A stretch of DNA of 64,000 nt from Bradyrhizobium sp. CB82 (GTDB taxonomy: Bacteria; Pseudomonadota; Alphaproteobacteria; Rhizobiales; Xanthobacteraceae): positions 7,073,001 through 7,137,000 of the forward strand of contig NZ_CP121650.1 of the NCBI RefSeq assembly GCF_029714405.1, in the 5' to 3' direction. The notes under the pieces are model-generated. The model made no database searches, had not been told where the DNA came from, and saw only the letters and a program-made list of their open reading frames with translations. A program made the translations under genes and the position numbers. The stretch's first letter is position 1. Every line of letters begins with the position of its first letter. Positions 25,387 through 34,365 of the stretch are shown one piece after another.

Positions 25387-25647
25387 CTAGGTGAGATCAA
25401 AATCCGCGGTCCAGGTGCTCTTGCCGGGGTTTTTCCGGAATAACCAGATCGTCACGGTCGCGGCGTCCGGGACCACCATGCTATCTCCGGCATGCAGCGT
25501 GAACTGTCGAATGTCGCCGACGACGACCAAAATGGCGTGAGCATAAACGTCGGGGGCACTGGTAGCGGTACACGTGAGAACAGCAGTCTTGGGAACGGCG
25601 CGTGTAGCTGATTGAGTGACGGAGGAGTCAAGGTGAAAGGATGCCAT
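25387..25647 (-). CDS. Small hypothetical protein
   Basis: An 86-residue protein rich in Ala, Thr and Val with predicted beta strands (AHAILVVVGDIRQFTLHAGD) and no signal peptide. GGAG sits 8 nt before the ATG at 25647, which is why this start is chosen over an upstream one at 25857. I do not recognise a family. It is divergent from the small secreted protein gene at 25876. Confidence 0.55.
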   Translation of the reverse strand: MASFHLDSSVTQSATRAVPKTAVLTCTATSAPDVYAHAILVVVGDIRQFTLHAGDSMVVPDAATVTIWLFRKNPGKSTWTADFDLT

Positions 25648-25875
25648 TGTGCCTGCTCCAAACAACTTTGGTTGAAATGAAGCAATGGTCCTGCAAATGG
25701 CGGCGATAGTTAATTGTACATCAGCCTCAAATTGTCGCCCGTGAAGATCGGCTGGCGATGCTCTCTCAAGCAGACCGTCCGAACATTTGAGCAACTGTGT
25801 CCTTGCTCGAGCCTTGCAACCTTCTGTAGGAGACCGCATTATCCGGACTTGAGCCATTTTAAGCAGGAGATTCCC

Positions 25876-26163
25876 GTGAAGCGTCGCGCCCTTGCTTTGA
25901 CTGCATTCCTCTGTGCCAGCGCGCCAATCCTCGCGGCCGGCGTTGCCTCAGCTGCGGATCTTTCGATCTCCCCGGCGCGCAGGTCTGCATCTGTTTACGG
26001 AACGGGATCCGTCTTCTGGGATGATGTCTATCCGCCCGCGATCTACGGCCCCCATCTTCGATCGGTTGAGGAAGTGAGTGCCCTGAAAGCGGCGCGCCGG
26101 CCGGTCTCTTCGCTCTGGTCGGGGTACGATCCGCTGCGCCTCGATGCACGCGGCAGATGGTGA
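25876..26163 (+). CDS. Small secreted hypothetical protein
   Basis: A 95-residue protein with a clear signal peptide (ALALTAFLCASAPILAAGVASA) and a short mature part that includes SVFWDDVYPPAIYGPHLRSV and SSLWSGYDPLRLD. The GTG start at 25876 has AGGAG 8 nt upstream. A decayed copy lies 6.4 kb away at 32396-32545 on the other side of the sugar ABC operon. Function unknown; size and pattern are usual for small periplasmic Rhizobiales proteins. Confidence 0.65.
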   Translation: MKRRALALTAFLCASAPILAAGVASAADLSISPARRSASVYGTGSVFWDDVYPPAIYGPHLRSVEEVSALKAARRPVSSLWSGYDPLRLDARGRW

Positions 26164-26291
26164 AGCGGCAGTTTATGAAGCAAGGCTCCTGGCGCTATTG
26201 GCATCCTGATCCAGAAAAGATCCTTATTCGCCCGCTACGGCGCCCATACCTTGGTGCCGCCAAGCGCGTTAGCGGCCCTGACGAAGTCTAA
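26157..26291 (+). CDS. Possible 44-residue protein overlapping the upstream gene
   Basis: An ATG at 26157 overlaps the stop of the secreted protein by 7 nt and opens a 44-codon frame, with an aromatic/basic sequence including GSWRYWHPDPEKILI and RPLRRPYLG. It ends with TAA at 26289-26291. The spacing suggests translational coupling. No other evidence supports it. Confidence 0.3.
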   Translation: MVKRQFMKQGSWRYWHPDPEKILIRPLRRPYLGAAKRVSGPDEV

Positions 26292-26366
26292 GGGTCGGGA
26301 CCTGACTCGCGCACTCACAGGGACAATTTCTCGAACACCTTATCGCTGCAGCGGAGCGGTTGAAGC

Positions 26367-26735
26367 TCACTGCGGCACGGTCATGAGTTCGAGCACATGG
26401 CCGTCAGGGTCGCGAAAATAGACGCCGCGGCCGCCGTTCCAGTCGTTGAGCTTACCGTCGTCAAGGCTCCACGGTGCACTGCCATAGGCGAGCTTCGCCT
26501 CGCGAATGCGACCAAAGATGGCATCGAACTCGGCATCGTCGACGTGGAAGGCGTAGTGATGGCTCTCGAACTCCTCGTCGTCGTCGAAAAGGAGCGTGAG
26601 CGTTTCGTTGATACGTACCGGCGCGAAATGGCCGCCTTTCGGATCAGCATGGAGGCCAAAGATGCGCGCAAAAAATTGCGCCGCTGCCCTCTTGTCGCGG
26701 GCAGGGACGATGGTGTGGTTGAGGGTGATGGTCAT
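26367..26735 (-). CDS. VOC family protein (glyoxalase/bleomycin resistance-like)
   Basis: A 122-residue single-domain VOC protein. TLNHTIVPARDKRAAAQFF opens the first half, SHHYAFHVDDAEFDAIF the second, and DPDGHVLELMTVP closes with the metal-binding Glu. This is the common stand-alone dioxygenase/glyoxalase-like form; substrate unknown. A GAGAGG ribosome site precedes the ATG at 26735. It is distinct from the VOC protein in the ACP operon (14091). Confidence 0.88.
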   Translation of the reverse strand: MTITLNHTIVPARDKRAAAQFFARIFGLHADPKGGHFAPVRINETLTLLFDDDEEFESHHYAFHVDDAEFDAIFGRIREAKLAYGSAPWSLDDGKLNDWNGGRGVYFRDPDGHVLELMTVPQ

Positions 26736-27053
26736 CGGAAGACCTCTCGCTTAAGACATCGAGACCTATCGGCATGCTCAAGATAAACAATAACTAGGTC
26801 TTGCAGGTTGTGGCGTGAAGGGGCCTCACCGGCCTGCAGGATCCATCACGACTAAAGTCTGAGATGATCCGGTCACTCGCACTACTTTTTGCCCGTTCGC
26901 CCGATGTCTGCTCATCCCCCAACAAAGGACGACGATGGTCACGTCGGGATTGTCAGTGCCTGAAAAAAAAGAAATGGTGGTCGTCTCAATAAGGCGGGAT
27001 ATTCGAAAATACGAACTCAGATCCGCAAGGTATTGATCATACAATGCGTCCGC
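26736..27053. other. Intergenic region after the sugar ABC operon
   Basis: No convincing gene. A run of eight T on the minus strand (about 26965-26972) lies downstream of the ABC operon but no strong hairpin directly precedes it. Confidence 0.35.
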
Positions 27054-27062
27054 TCAGCGGAC
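27048..27062. repeat. Perfect hairpin with the stop codon as its loop
   Basis: GTCCGC and GCGGAC arms flank TCA, which is the stop codon (TGA on the minus strand) of the ABC ATPase gene. Possible transcript-end structure; no T tract adjoins it. Confidence 0.5.
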
Positions 27063-28136
27063 ACGGAGGCCACTTTCAGCATCGAAAACGAATGTGCGTG
27101 ACGGCGTCAGCGAGACACCGATGCGCTCGCCCTGCCTGCCGGCAAACTGCTTGGGGGCCTTAACGGCGATGAAGTCATTTTCGACTTTGACCGTCACAAG
27201 CGTGTGGTCGCCGATCAGCTCGTTGGCGTAAATTTCTCCCTTCAGATCGCCCTTGTCGTGCTCAACGATCGTGCAGTCTTCAGGCCGCACGCCGAGGACG
27301 GCCTTGGCGATCTTGCCTGACACCGGTGACATCAGCCGGGCTCCGTGGCCTATGAAGTCCCTGCCGTCCAGAGCTCCATGGATGATATTCATAGGCGGTG
27401 AGCCGATGAATTGGGCGACGAACAGGTTGGCAGGATCGTTGTACGTGTTCACCGGCGTATCGAGCTGTTGTAGAACTCCCTTTTCCAGAATCGCGACCCG
27501 GTGGGCCAGGGTCATGGCTTCAATCTGGTCGTGAGTGACATAGATCGTCGTGATGCCTAGCGCCTGCTGCATGTGTTTCAGTTCGGCGCGCATGTGACCA
27601 CGAAGCTTGGCATCGAGATTAGAAAGCGGCTCATCCATGAGAAACACCGACGGGCGGCGGATGATGGCCCGCGCCAGCGCAACCCGCTGACGCTGGCCTC
27701 CGGATAGCTCTCGGGGGTAGCGGTCGAGCAGGGTCTGGAGTTGAACCTGAGCGGCAGCCTCCTTGATCGCAGCGGCACGCTCGGCTTCGGGAACGCGGCG
27801 AACCTTGAGCGGAAAGCCAATGTTCTCGGCCACGGTCTTGTGCGGGTAGAGCGCGTAGGACTGAAACACCATCGAGATGTCGCGGTATTTCGGCAAGATG
27901 TCGGTAACGTCGCGGTCGCCGATCAGCACGCGGCCGGCCGTGGCCGTCTCGAGGCCGGAGAGAATGCGGAGCGCGGTGGTCTTTCCCGAGCCGGAAGCGC
28001 CGAGCAGCACCAGGAATTCGCCCGGCGCGATGTTCAGATTGAATTCCTCGAGTACCTTCACGGTACCGAAATATTTCCGCACTTTGTCGAAACGGACCGG
28101 GACCTGGTGAGCGGCGCCCGAAATCGTCTTGTTCAT
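27054..28136 (-). CDS. Sugar ABC transporter ATP-binding protein (MalK/UgpC type)
   Basis: A 360-residue ATPase with Walker A GASGSGKTT, the ABC signature LSGGQRQRVALARA, Walker B VFLMDEPLSNLD and the switch His in YVTHDQIEA, followed by a C-terminal OB-like (TOBE) regulatory domain of about 120 residues, as in MalK. It powers import by the two permeases upstream. The ATG at 28136 lies 4 bp after the permease stop; an ATG at 28160 is also in frame. Last gene of the four-gene operon SBP - permease - permease - ATPase. Confidence 0.94.
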   Translation of the reverse strand: MNKTISGAAHQVPVRFDKVRKYFGTVKVLEEFNLNIAPGEFLVLLGASGSGKTTALRILSGLETATAGRVLIGDRDVTDILPKYRDISMVFQSYALYPHKTVAENIGFPLKVRRVPEAERAAAIKEAAAQVQLQTLLDRYPRELSGGQRQRVALARAIIRRPSVFLMDEPLSNLDAKLRGHMRAELKHMQQALGITTIYVTHDQIEAMTLAHRVAILEKGVLQQLDTPVNTYNDPANLFVAQFIGSPPMNIIHGALDGRDFIGHGARLMSPVSGKIAKAVLGVRPEDCTIVEHDKGDLKGEIYANELIGDHTLVTVKVENDFIAVKAPKQFAGRQGERIGVSLTPSRTFVFDAESGLRVR

Positions 28137-28140
28137 CCGC

Positions 28141-29325
28141 TCATCCCTTAACCGCACCAAGCAAGACGCCCCTGGCGATATAGCGCTGCAACACGACAGC
28201 CATGACGATCACCGGAAGGATCATGATCATGATAATGGCACACATCTCCCACCAAAGAATGCCCCGCTCGCCCGTGTTCTTGGCGGCAACCATGATCGGC
28301 ATGGTCTGGGCCCGAGCGGTCGTGAGGAAGATCGCAAAGAGATACTCGTTCCAATTGAGAATAAGCGTCAGCAGGGTGGTTGCAGCCAGCCCCGGTCGGG
28401 TCAAGGGCAACACGATGTCCCAAAATATTTCGAAGCGTGATGAGCCATCGAGTTGTGCCGATTCCTCCAGTTCAACGGGAAGATTCGCGAAAAAGTCATG
28501 CATGAGCCAAACGACGATTGGCAGATTGGCTACCGCATAGACGATGATAAGTGCGAAGTGCGTGTCGATCATGCGGACCGACTGAAACATCATGTAGACC
28601 GGAATAATGACAACGATCGGTGGCAATATGCGCTGAGATACGATCCAGAACAGAATGTCGTCATTTCCGAGCGTGGACTTGAAACGCCGCCCTAAAGTGC
28701 GGGCAAGAAGGTAAAATAGGGCGAGGGCAACGGAGCCTGAAATCGCCCAATGAACATCGAAATAATTTGAACCGACGATGGCCGACAGGGCCAGCAGCAC
28801 AAACATCACGATATTCCCGAACTTCGGCTTGTAGCTAATGCGCGCCAGTGCGTATGCAGCCATGGACCCGACCGCAATGCAAAGCGCGGTGGCGCCGATA
28901 CTGATCACAAAGGAATTCATGTAGGCCAGGTAGACCTTGCAAATCTGCGGCTCCATTTTTTCGATCTTGATAATCGGCGAAAGAATGAAGACGAACAGAT
29001 TGTAGACCAGCAGGACAAGCTGGCGGCCGACGGAATAGGCATCGCAATAGGGGTCTGTTGCGAATTGCGCAGTCCAACCCTTTAACGTCGGCTGGAAATC
29101 GACAAAAGGGATAAAGAACGGCCCGTTATTGACGGTCGCGGCATCCTTGAAGGCCGTTATGACCACCCAATAGATCGGAAAGAGCACAAACAGCGACCAA
29201 AACAACAGGATGGCCCAGGCCACAAGGTTGGCTAAAAGGGACATCTTGCCAACGGCAGGCGGCTCGAACAGCCGCTGTCTGAAGGACCGGTCCTTCCTGA
29301 AAATCTTGTAAGTCGCCCCGCTCAT
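28141..29325 (-). CDS. Carbohydrate ABC transporter permease (MalG type)
   Basis: A 394-residue permease with about 7-8 membrane segments. The EAA loop reads LEESAQLDGSSRFEIFWDIVLP, the contact site for the ATPase. It is longer than typical MalG (about 280-300) because of an N-terminal insert between the first segments. The ATG at 29325 overlaps the stop of the other permease by 4 bp (ATGA), which decides the start. Confidence 0.92.
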   Translation of the reverse strand: MSGATYKIFRKDRSFRQRLFEPPAVGKMSLLANLVAWAILLFWSLFVLFPIYWVVITAFKDAATVNNGPFFIPFVDFQPTLKGWTAQFATDPYCDAYSVGRQLVLLVYNLFVFILSPIIKIEKMEPQICKVYLAYMNSFVISIGATALCIAVGSMAAYALARISYKPKFGNIVMFVLLALSAIVGSNYFDVHWAISGSVALALFYLLARTLGRRFKSTLGNDDILFWIVSQRILPPIVVIIPVYMMFQSVRMIDTHFALIIVYAVANLPIVVWLMHDFFANLPVELEESAQLDGSSRFEIFWDIVLPLTRPGLAATTLLTLILNWNEYLFAIFLTTARAQTMPIMVAAKNTGERGILWWEMCAIIMIMILPVIVMAVVLQRYIARGVLLGAVKG

Positions 29326-30479
29326 GCCCGCGCCTTGCGTAACCGTTTGAGGACCACATAGTTGAAGAACGAGGAGCACACGACGACGGTCAATATCAGG
29401 AGAAGATATGCCACGGCAGCAGAATCGCCCATATCATTGGCGCGCCAAAGAAACAGAGAATGCAGTGTCATTGACTCGGTTGCTATCCCGGGCCCTCCGG
29501 CTGTCATGATGTTTGGCAGATCCACGATTTTGAACGCCTCGATCATGCGAATGAGCATGACGGTTGCCGCGACTGGAAGAATCTGCGGCCAGGTGATTTC
29601 GCGGAAGATCTGGAAACTGGAGGCACCGTCGACCTGAGCGGCCTCGACATGATCCTTGGGCACGTTCTCCAGAGCGGCCAGCAAAACGATGAAGATGAAG
29701 GGGATCCATTGCCAGGAGTCCCCCAGGATAACAAACCAGCGAGCGGCCCATGCATCGGTTGACCACGCCCAATTCCCGAGACCGACCAATTTCCAGAATG
29801 GCTGGAACGGACCTTTGGTCACATCCAGAATCATCTTGAAGGCATAGCCCACACCGAGCGGGGTAATCATGAGGGGGATGAAGAACAGGACCCGGAAGAA
29901 ATTCTTGCCGATAACGGGCTGCGAGCACAGGAACGCTAGCATGAGGCCGATGACGAATTGGATGGAGCAGCCGACGACAACATAGAACAGGGTATTGAGC
30001 AGCGTGCCCCACTGATTACCTGAGAGCAGGGTGGCGGCGAATAGAAGTGCAATGAACATAGCCATTGCAGCGCTTATCACCCGCCCGGCCAAACCGACCC
30101 AGGTTGCTCCGCTGACAAAGGCGCGATAAAGCCACCACAGCAGAGCGCCAGCAGTCACGAGGCTGAATACCCAGCCGGCGGTGCTCATGCTCGTGAAGCG
30201 GCCAAGGAAGTGGACCTGCTGGTTGCCGGTAAATTGGGCCGCGAAGTTCTCGAACCAAACCGTCCGGAATTTGAGACCGGTGGCCGAGAACCTTACGTGA
30301 CTGATCGCAAAGACGATCGTGTAGAAGGTTGGGAAAATCGCAAAGAGCAGGACAAGTGTAACGGCCGGAGCGATGAAAAACGTTCTCGACTGGCGGTCAA
30401 ACCACTCGCCCCAGCTTTCACCCCGAGAAAGTCCAGCCGGGGAAATCCCCGGCTGGCTCGTAGCGGTCCCATCAGACAT
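29322..30479 (-). CDS. Carbohydrate ABC transporter permease (MalF type)
   Basis: A 385-residue permease with about 8 membrane segments and the EAA loop HVEAAQVDGASSFQIFREITWP. Together with the second permease it forms the channel of a sugar importer. An N-terminal cytoplasmic tail of about 35 residues precedes the first membrane segment (FFIAPAVTLVLLFAIFPTFY). It begins 9 bp after the stop of the binding-protein gene. Confidence 0.92.
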   Translation of the reverse strand: MSDGTATSQPGISPAGLSRGESWGEWFDRQSRTFFIAPAVTLVLLFAIFPTFYTIVFAISHVRFSATGLKFRTVWFENFAAQFTGNQQVHFLGRFTSMSTAGWVFSLVTAGALLWWLYRAFVSGATWVGLAGRVISAAMAMFIALLFAATLLSGNQWGTLLNTLFYVVVGCSIQFVIGLMLAFLCSQPVIGKNFFRVLFFIPLMITPLGVGYAFKMILDVTKGPFQPFWKLVGLGNWAWSTDAWAARWFVILGDSWQWIPFIFIVLLAALENVPKDHVEAAQVDGASSFQIFREITWPQILPVAATVMLIRMIEAFKIVDLPNIMTAGGPGIATESMTLHSLFLWRANDMGDSAAVAYLLLILTVVVCSSFFNYVVLKRLRKARA

Positions 30480-30488
30480 CAGGCTCGC

Positions 30489-31964
30489 TCACTTTGCAGG
30501 TCCGACAGCGAGTGCCATCTGCTTGATCTGCTCGTCGCGGCCGAAGTCTCTGGTGATCTTTTCCCAACCGGCCTCAATGTTCTTCAAGGCCTCGTCCACC
30601 GTGATCTCGCCAGCCATATATCGCGCCAGCTCGGTGTCGAGCACGACGGCGGTGTACTGCTGCGCACCGGGAATCTTGAGGTCCGAAGACATATTGGGGT
30701 TGTTAAGGGCATCATTAATGGCGCCCATGTAGTTCTTGGCAAGGCCCTCATCCATGCCTGATTTCACCCAAAGGTCCGTGCTCTTGAGCTGGCTGAGGCG
30801 GTAAGGGTTGAAGCCTGTCCAGCCCAGGGTCACGTCGACGTTGGATTGCTCTTTCTGACTCATGAATGACAAGAAGTCGTAGGCCGCCTGCTTTACCTTC
30901 GGATCGGACTTGGCGTTGACGGCACCGCCCCAGCCGCCAAAGGCCGAGAACGGAGCATAGTTGATGCCATCGATCGCATTCGGTGCCGACTCTTTGCTGA
31001 CAGGAACAAGCTTGCCGGTCTTGCGGTCCAAAACTTCCTTCGAACCGACATTGGTGGCGTAGAGCTTGTTCTTGATCACCTTTGCGTCGTCTTCGAGCTG
31101 GAGCGGACCCGGATCGCCCCATTCGATCAGGAGGCCGCAGCGGCCCGACTTGAACAAGGCACGGGTGTCGCCGATGTCCATGTTCAGTTCTTCAGGCGGT
31201 CCGTACTTGCTTGTTTCTTTGTAGAGTTCAAAGGCCTTCTTCCAGCCGGCATTGTTGACAAGGGGCTTCATTGTGGCGTTTTCGAACTGAAAGCCCTGGG
31301 CCGTACCCTGGGTCTGAACGATCGTCGAAGCGATCGTCTGTACGGCGAAATAGCTCTGCGCGTTCCGTTTCTTGAAGATGCAGGAGCCATAGCCTGGCTT
31401 GCCGTCGCCGCTCATGTCCTGGCCGTTGATCGCCTTGGCAATGGCGAGATAGTCGTCCCAGGTCTTGGGCGGCTGCAGGTTGTTCTTTTCCAGGATGTCC
31501 TTCCGGTAATAGACCATCTGGAAGTCGCCATCGACCTGAATCACCATCGTATGCCCGCCGATCTTCTGGGCAAATTCGCGGAAATAGGGAGCGATGTCCT
31601 GGAGGTCGATCTTCCCGTCCTTCGCTATGTAGGGATCGAGGTTTTCGAGCAACCCTGCCGCTGCGAGCTCGACGCCCCAGCCGGCGGCGAAGACGGCAAC
31701 ATCAATGGAATTCGTTCCCGTGGACCAGTCTTGCTGAACCTTCGGGAAGATCTCAGCATACGGCACCTCATTGACGATGATTTTGGCACCCGTCAGCTTC
31801 TCGAATTCCTTGCCGTGCTGGGACACTGCGCCGGCGATGACGGGTCCCGGGCGCGTCAGGATGTTGATCGTAATGCCATCATACTGGCCGGCACCGGCGA
31901 CACCGGACCACCCGCACAAGGCGACAGCCGACGCGGCCGCTACCGCAAGCTTTCGAAAGTCCAT
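30489..31964 (-). CDS. Extracellular sugar-binding protein of ABC transporter
   Basis: A 491-residue periplasmic solute-binding protein with a signal peptide (LAVAAASAVALCGWSGVAGA). The mature part has the family-1 pattern, including HGKEFEKLTGAKIIVNEVPY near its start and NLQPPKTWDDYLAIAKAING. It would capture a sugar or polyol for the permeases that follow; the substrate cannot be read. The ATG at 31964 has GGAGGGACCT just upstream. First gene of the operon; the promoter should lie above 31965. Confidence 0.93.
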   Translation of the reverse strand: MDFRKLAVAAASAVALCGWSGVAGAGQYDGITINILTRPGPVIAGAVSQHGKEFEKLTGAKIIVNEVPYAEIFPKVQQDWSTGTNSIDVAVFAAGWGVELAAAGLLENLDPYIAKDGKIDLQDIAPYFREFAQKIGGHTMVIQVDGDFQMVYYRKDILEKNNLQPPKTWDDYLAIAKAINGQDMSGDGKPGYGSCIFKKRNAQSYFAVQTIASTIVQTQGTAQGFQFENATMKPLVNNAGWKKAFELYKETSKYGPPEELNMDIGDTRALFKSGRCGLLIEWGDPGPLQLEDDAKVIKNKLYATNVGSKEVLDRKTGKLVPVSKESAPNAIDGINYAPFSAFGGWGGAVNAKSDPKVKQAAYDFLSFMSQKEQSNVDVTLGWTGFNPYRLSQLKSTDLWVKSGMDEGLAKNYMGAINDALNNPNMSSDLKIPGAQQYTAVVLDTELARYMAGEITVDEALKNIEAGWEKITRDFGRDEQIKQMALAVGPAK

Positions 31965-32395
31965 AGGTCCCTCCCGTGTACATTTTATTGAAGTGCCGAG
32001 CCTGAGCCCACGCAATCCGTAGCCTACAGCATTTCGCTGTCCGGAAAAGCCGGTGCGTTCTTAATTTGGTGATTGGCGCGCCATCCTTCCGGCCTGGACC
32101 TGGTGTGCAAGCGCAGCAAGATCGAGTGCAGGCACCCATCAGCACCGCGCCGGCCGAGAAATGGTCCTCGACCTCGCCGCCAACCTAGGCCTCCCTCATC
32201 ACCAACTGGCCAACCATCCGCCATCGGGAAAGTGCTGGCACGTTTCGGACAACTGCCTGCCGATTTCCCGAAGTCATAGAGGCTTGGCTCACGTTCGTCA
32301 CCGCACTCGCAGAACGATGTGTCCTTGCACGCTACAGTTCGCAATGGCGGTCAGCGCGTCGGCGGCCTGCTCGCTTCGTGGGAGACCGACTCCGT
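31965..32395. other. Promoter-side intergenic region of the sugar ABC operon
   Basis: About 430 bp without a convincing gene. The promoter for the minus-strand operon should be here. The right end (from about 32340) shows weak similarity to the signal-peptide end of the secreted protein at 25876. Confidence 0.35.
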
Positions 32396-32545
32396 ATCTT
32401 GGCTGATGTCTATCCGGCCGCGATCTATGATCCGCATCTTCAATCGGTCGAGAAGGTGCGGGCACTGAAAGCAGAGCGTCGGCCCGTCTCGTCGCTCTGG
32501 TCGGGGTACAAGGCGCCACACCGTTCGTACTTTCCCCCGATGTAA
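32396..32545 (+). pseudogene. Decayed copy of the small secreted protein gene
   Basis: The plus strand reads DVYPAAIYDPHLQSVEKV and then RRPVSSLWSGYKAPH, matching the intact protein at 25876-26163 without gaps for about 115 bp. Just before it, the equivalent of SVFWDD is present but shifted by a 1-bp deletion (near 32400), and no start or signal peptide is kept. The frame ends at TAA 32543-32545. A clear paralogous fragment, inactive as written. Confidence 0.78.
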
Positions 32546-32798
32546 TTCTGTCGATGTTTGCGTTTGAAATCCCGCCCGGATCTTAACTCAATCGGCTTTG
32601 AAATCGGCGCTCATCGCAACTCATGTCTGATGGTCCGAAGGCGAAGATGGTCGGAAGGCGCAGGTGCGCTGGAGAGGATGGACCGGACATCGGTGCCGCT
32701 GTCCTCGACCAGCGCGTTTGACCCAACTGCAACATTGATCAACCCTTGTTCTCCCATTATCGGCAGCATAGTTTTGTTGGACGGCCGGGGAGGACAAC
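32546..32798. other. Intergenic region
   Basis: No gene seen. It likely carries the promoter of the membrane protein at 32799. Confidence 0.3.
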
Positions 32799-33323
32799 AT
32801 GCATCGTTCGATCAATGTTATCGCTGCCGTGGGCCTTGCACTTGGTGGGGCTCTGGGCATGGCAGGGGCCATGGTAACGCGACAAAATGTGCAGGGAATC
32901 CTGTGGGCGATCGACGGCGCGGGACTTGTGATGGCCGCAGCAATGCTCGCCACAAAATACTTTCGAACGGGAAATGACGTTGTGGCCGGCGGCTTTCTGG
33001 TCTTTGCCATCGGCGAGGGGCTGATCCTGCTTTCGGCCCCGGCGGCAGGTCTTACCGGTAGCATCCCGGCGTTTGCCGCTGGCACCGCTCTTTGGGGGAC
33101 GGCGCTCCTCCTTGTCAGCGTTCCAAAGCTATTCGCGATGCCGATCCGAATCCTCGGCATCGTGAGCGCGATCCTGTTTATTGTCACTGCGGCGAGAATT
33201 TTCTGGGGTGAGCCGCTACAGCCAACGTCCGCACCGATGCCAACCTACGCCTATCCCGTGCTGGTCGCGACCTTCGTTGGCTGGATCTGGACGCTTTGGC
33301 GGGAGACTGTCCGGCTTAAATAG
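32799..33323 (+). CDS. Small integral membrane protein, hypothetical
   Basis: A 174-residue protein with five to six membrane segments (for example INVIAAVGLALGGALGMAGA and LGIVSAILFIVTAARIF) and almost no loops. GGGAGGACAAC directly before the ATG is a strong ribosome site. I cannot assign a function; proteins of this kind are common and unnamed in Rhizobiales. It stands alone. Confidence 0.7.
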   Translation: MHRSINVIAAVGLALGGALGMAGAMVTRQNVQGILWAIDGAGLVMAAAMLATKYFRTGNDVVAGGFLVFAIGEGLILLSAPAAGLTGSIPAFAAGTALWGTALLLVSVPKLFAMPIRILGIVSAILFIVTAARIFWGEPLQPTSAPMPTYAYPVLVATFVGWIWTLWRETVRLK

Positions 33324-33569
33324 CGGAATCCGTGTGATGGCGAGGAATACGCCAAACCTTTATTCATCGATCGGTAGAAACCGTATGTCGGCTTCTGTGC
33401 CCCAAACGCGAGGGCCGGGTGAAGCGCTAATTCGTCGGCTTATCGGGGTAGACCGGAAGCGGACGACCGTCCAAACGGCGCTGTTGACCAAGCGTGGCCT
33501 CTTCGGGGCCCGCCCGAGAGCTTGCTGAGTGTGGCGCTCGGCTCGCCAGAATGCCCGTGAGAAATGCGC

Positions 33570-33947
33570 TCAACTGTTGGACTGGTGGAGGGCGCGGTCG
33601 ACACATTGAAGGAGTGTCTCTCCGTCGAAAGGCTTCGTGAGAAAGCAGATGGCCCCGCCCGCGAGCGCCCGCTCCTGGATTCGAGGATCCGGAAAAGCGG
33701 TAATAAAGATGACAGGTGTTCGACGATGTGTGGACGCCAATCGGCTCTGCAACTCGAGACCGCCGATGCCTGGCATGTTAACATCGGAAATGACGCAGGA
33801 CGTTTCGCCGAGTTCGGGCGATTGCAGAAACTCTTCAGCCGACGCAAAACCCCGAGCCGCGAATCCGAACGCCGTCATGAGCGTTGTCGTTGAGCGGCGA
33901 ATTGATTGATCGTCGTCGACAATCGCAATGAGAGCTTTTTTTGCCAT
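33570..33947 (-). CDS. Single-domain response regulator (FixJ-type receiver)
   Basis: A 125-residue receiver domain with nothing attached. The acidic pocket DDD follows the first strand (IAIVDDDQS), the phospho-acceptor is Asp55 in CVISDVNMPG, Thr is in IFITAF and the Lys in FLTKPF. Sequence style is that of FixJ/NodW receivers. With no output domain it probably acts by protein contact or as a phosphate relay. It is divergent from the PAS histidine kinase at 34366, its likely partner. Confidence 0.93.
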   Translation of the reverse strand: MAKKALIAIVDDDQSIRRSTTTLMTAFGFAARGFASAEEFLQSPELGETSCVISDVNMPGIGGLELQSRLASTHRRTPVIFITAFPDPRIQERALAGGAICFLTKPFDGETLLQCVDRALHQSNS

Positions 33948-34365
33948 TGCTGGGTTGTTTTAGAACACTGGTGGTATTTGTACAAGGCTGGGAGTCGACG
34001 AGGCCAGAGTTGCCGCAGAGCGAAGCGCTGGCTCATCAGGGCTATTGGCGCCTCGCACCCGCCCCTCCCACCCAACCCACACCCTCGCGCCGCGGACCGG
34101 CGATTGTGGACCAATCGGCTTTGCACATGTGGGCGCGCGGTTGCAAAACAATCATTCTTCGCCAATGGGCGTCGCGACCCTACCTTCGTCCGCTGCACAA
34201 CCAATCACGCAGGCTCGCAATGCGGCTGAGTCTTGGTACGAACCTACCATCAGCAAAACCTCCGTGCCGATCCGCGCGCCAGATTGAATATTCGCCAAAA
34301 TCGTAGTAACTTTCTACCTTTAAGCATCAGCGTCATCGTGGCGGCCGCAAGGCGGACTCCGGTGG
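33948..34365. other. Divergent promoter region between receiver and kinase genes
   Basis: About 420 bp with no convincing gene. It must hold the promoters of both the receiver and the kinase-ABC operon; no specific operator is evident by eye. Confidence 0.4.

Noticed and set aside
26826-27044. 72-codon minus-strand frame after the ABC ATPase
   Set aside because: TTG start without ribosome site, no conserved-looking composition, and the region holds a T run more like a transcript end.
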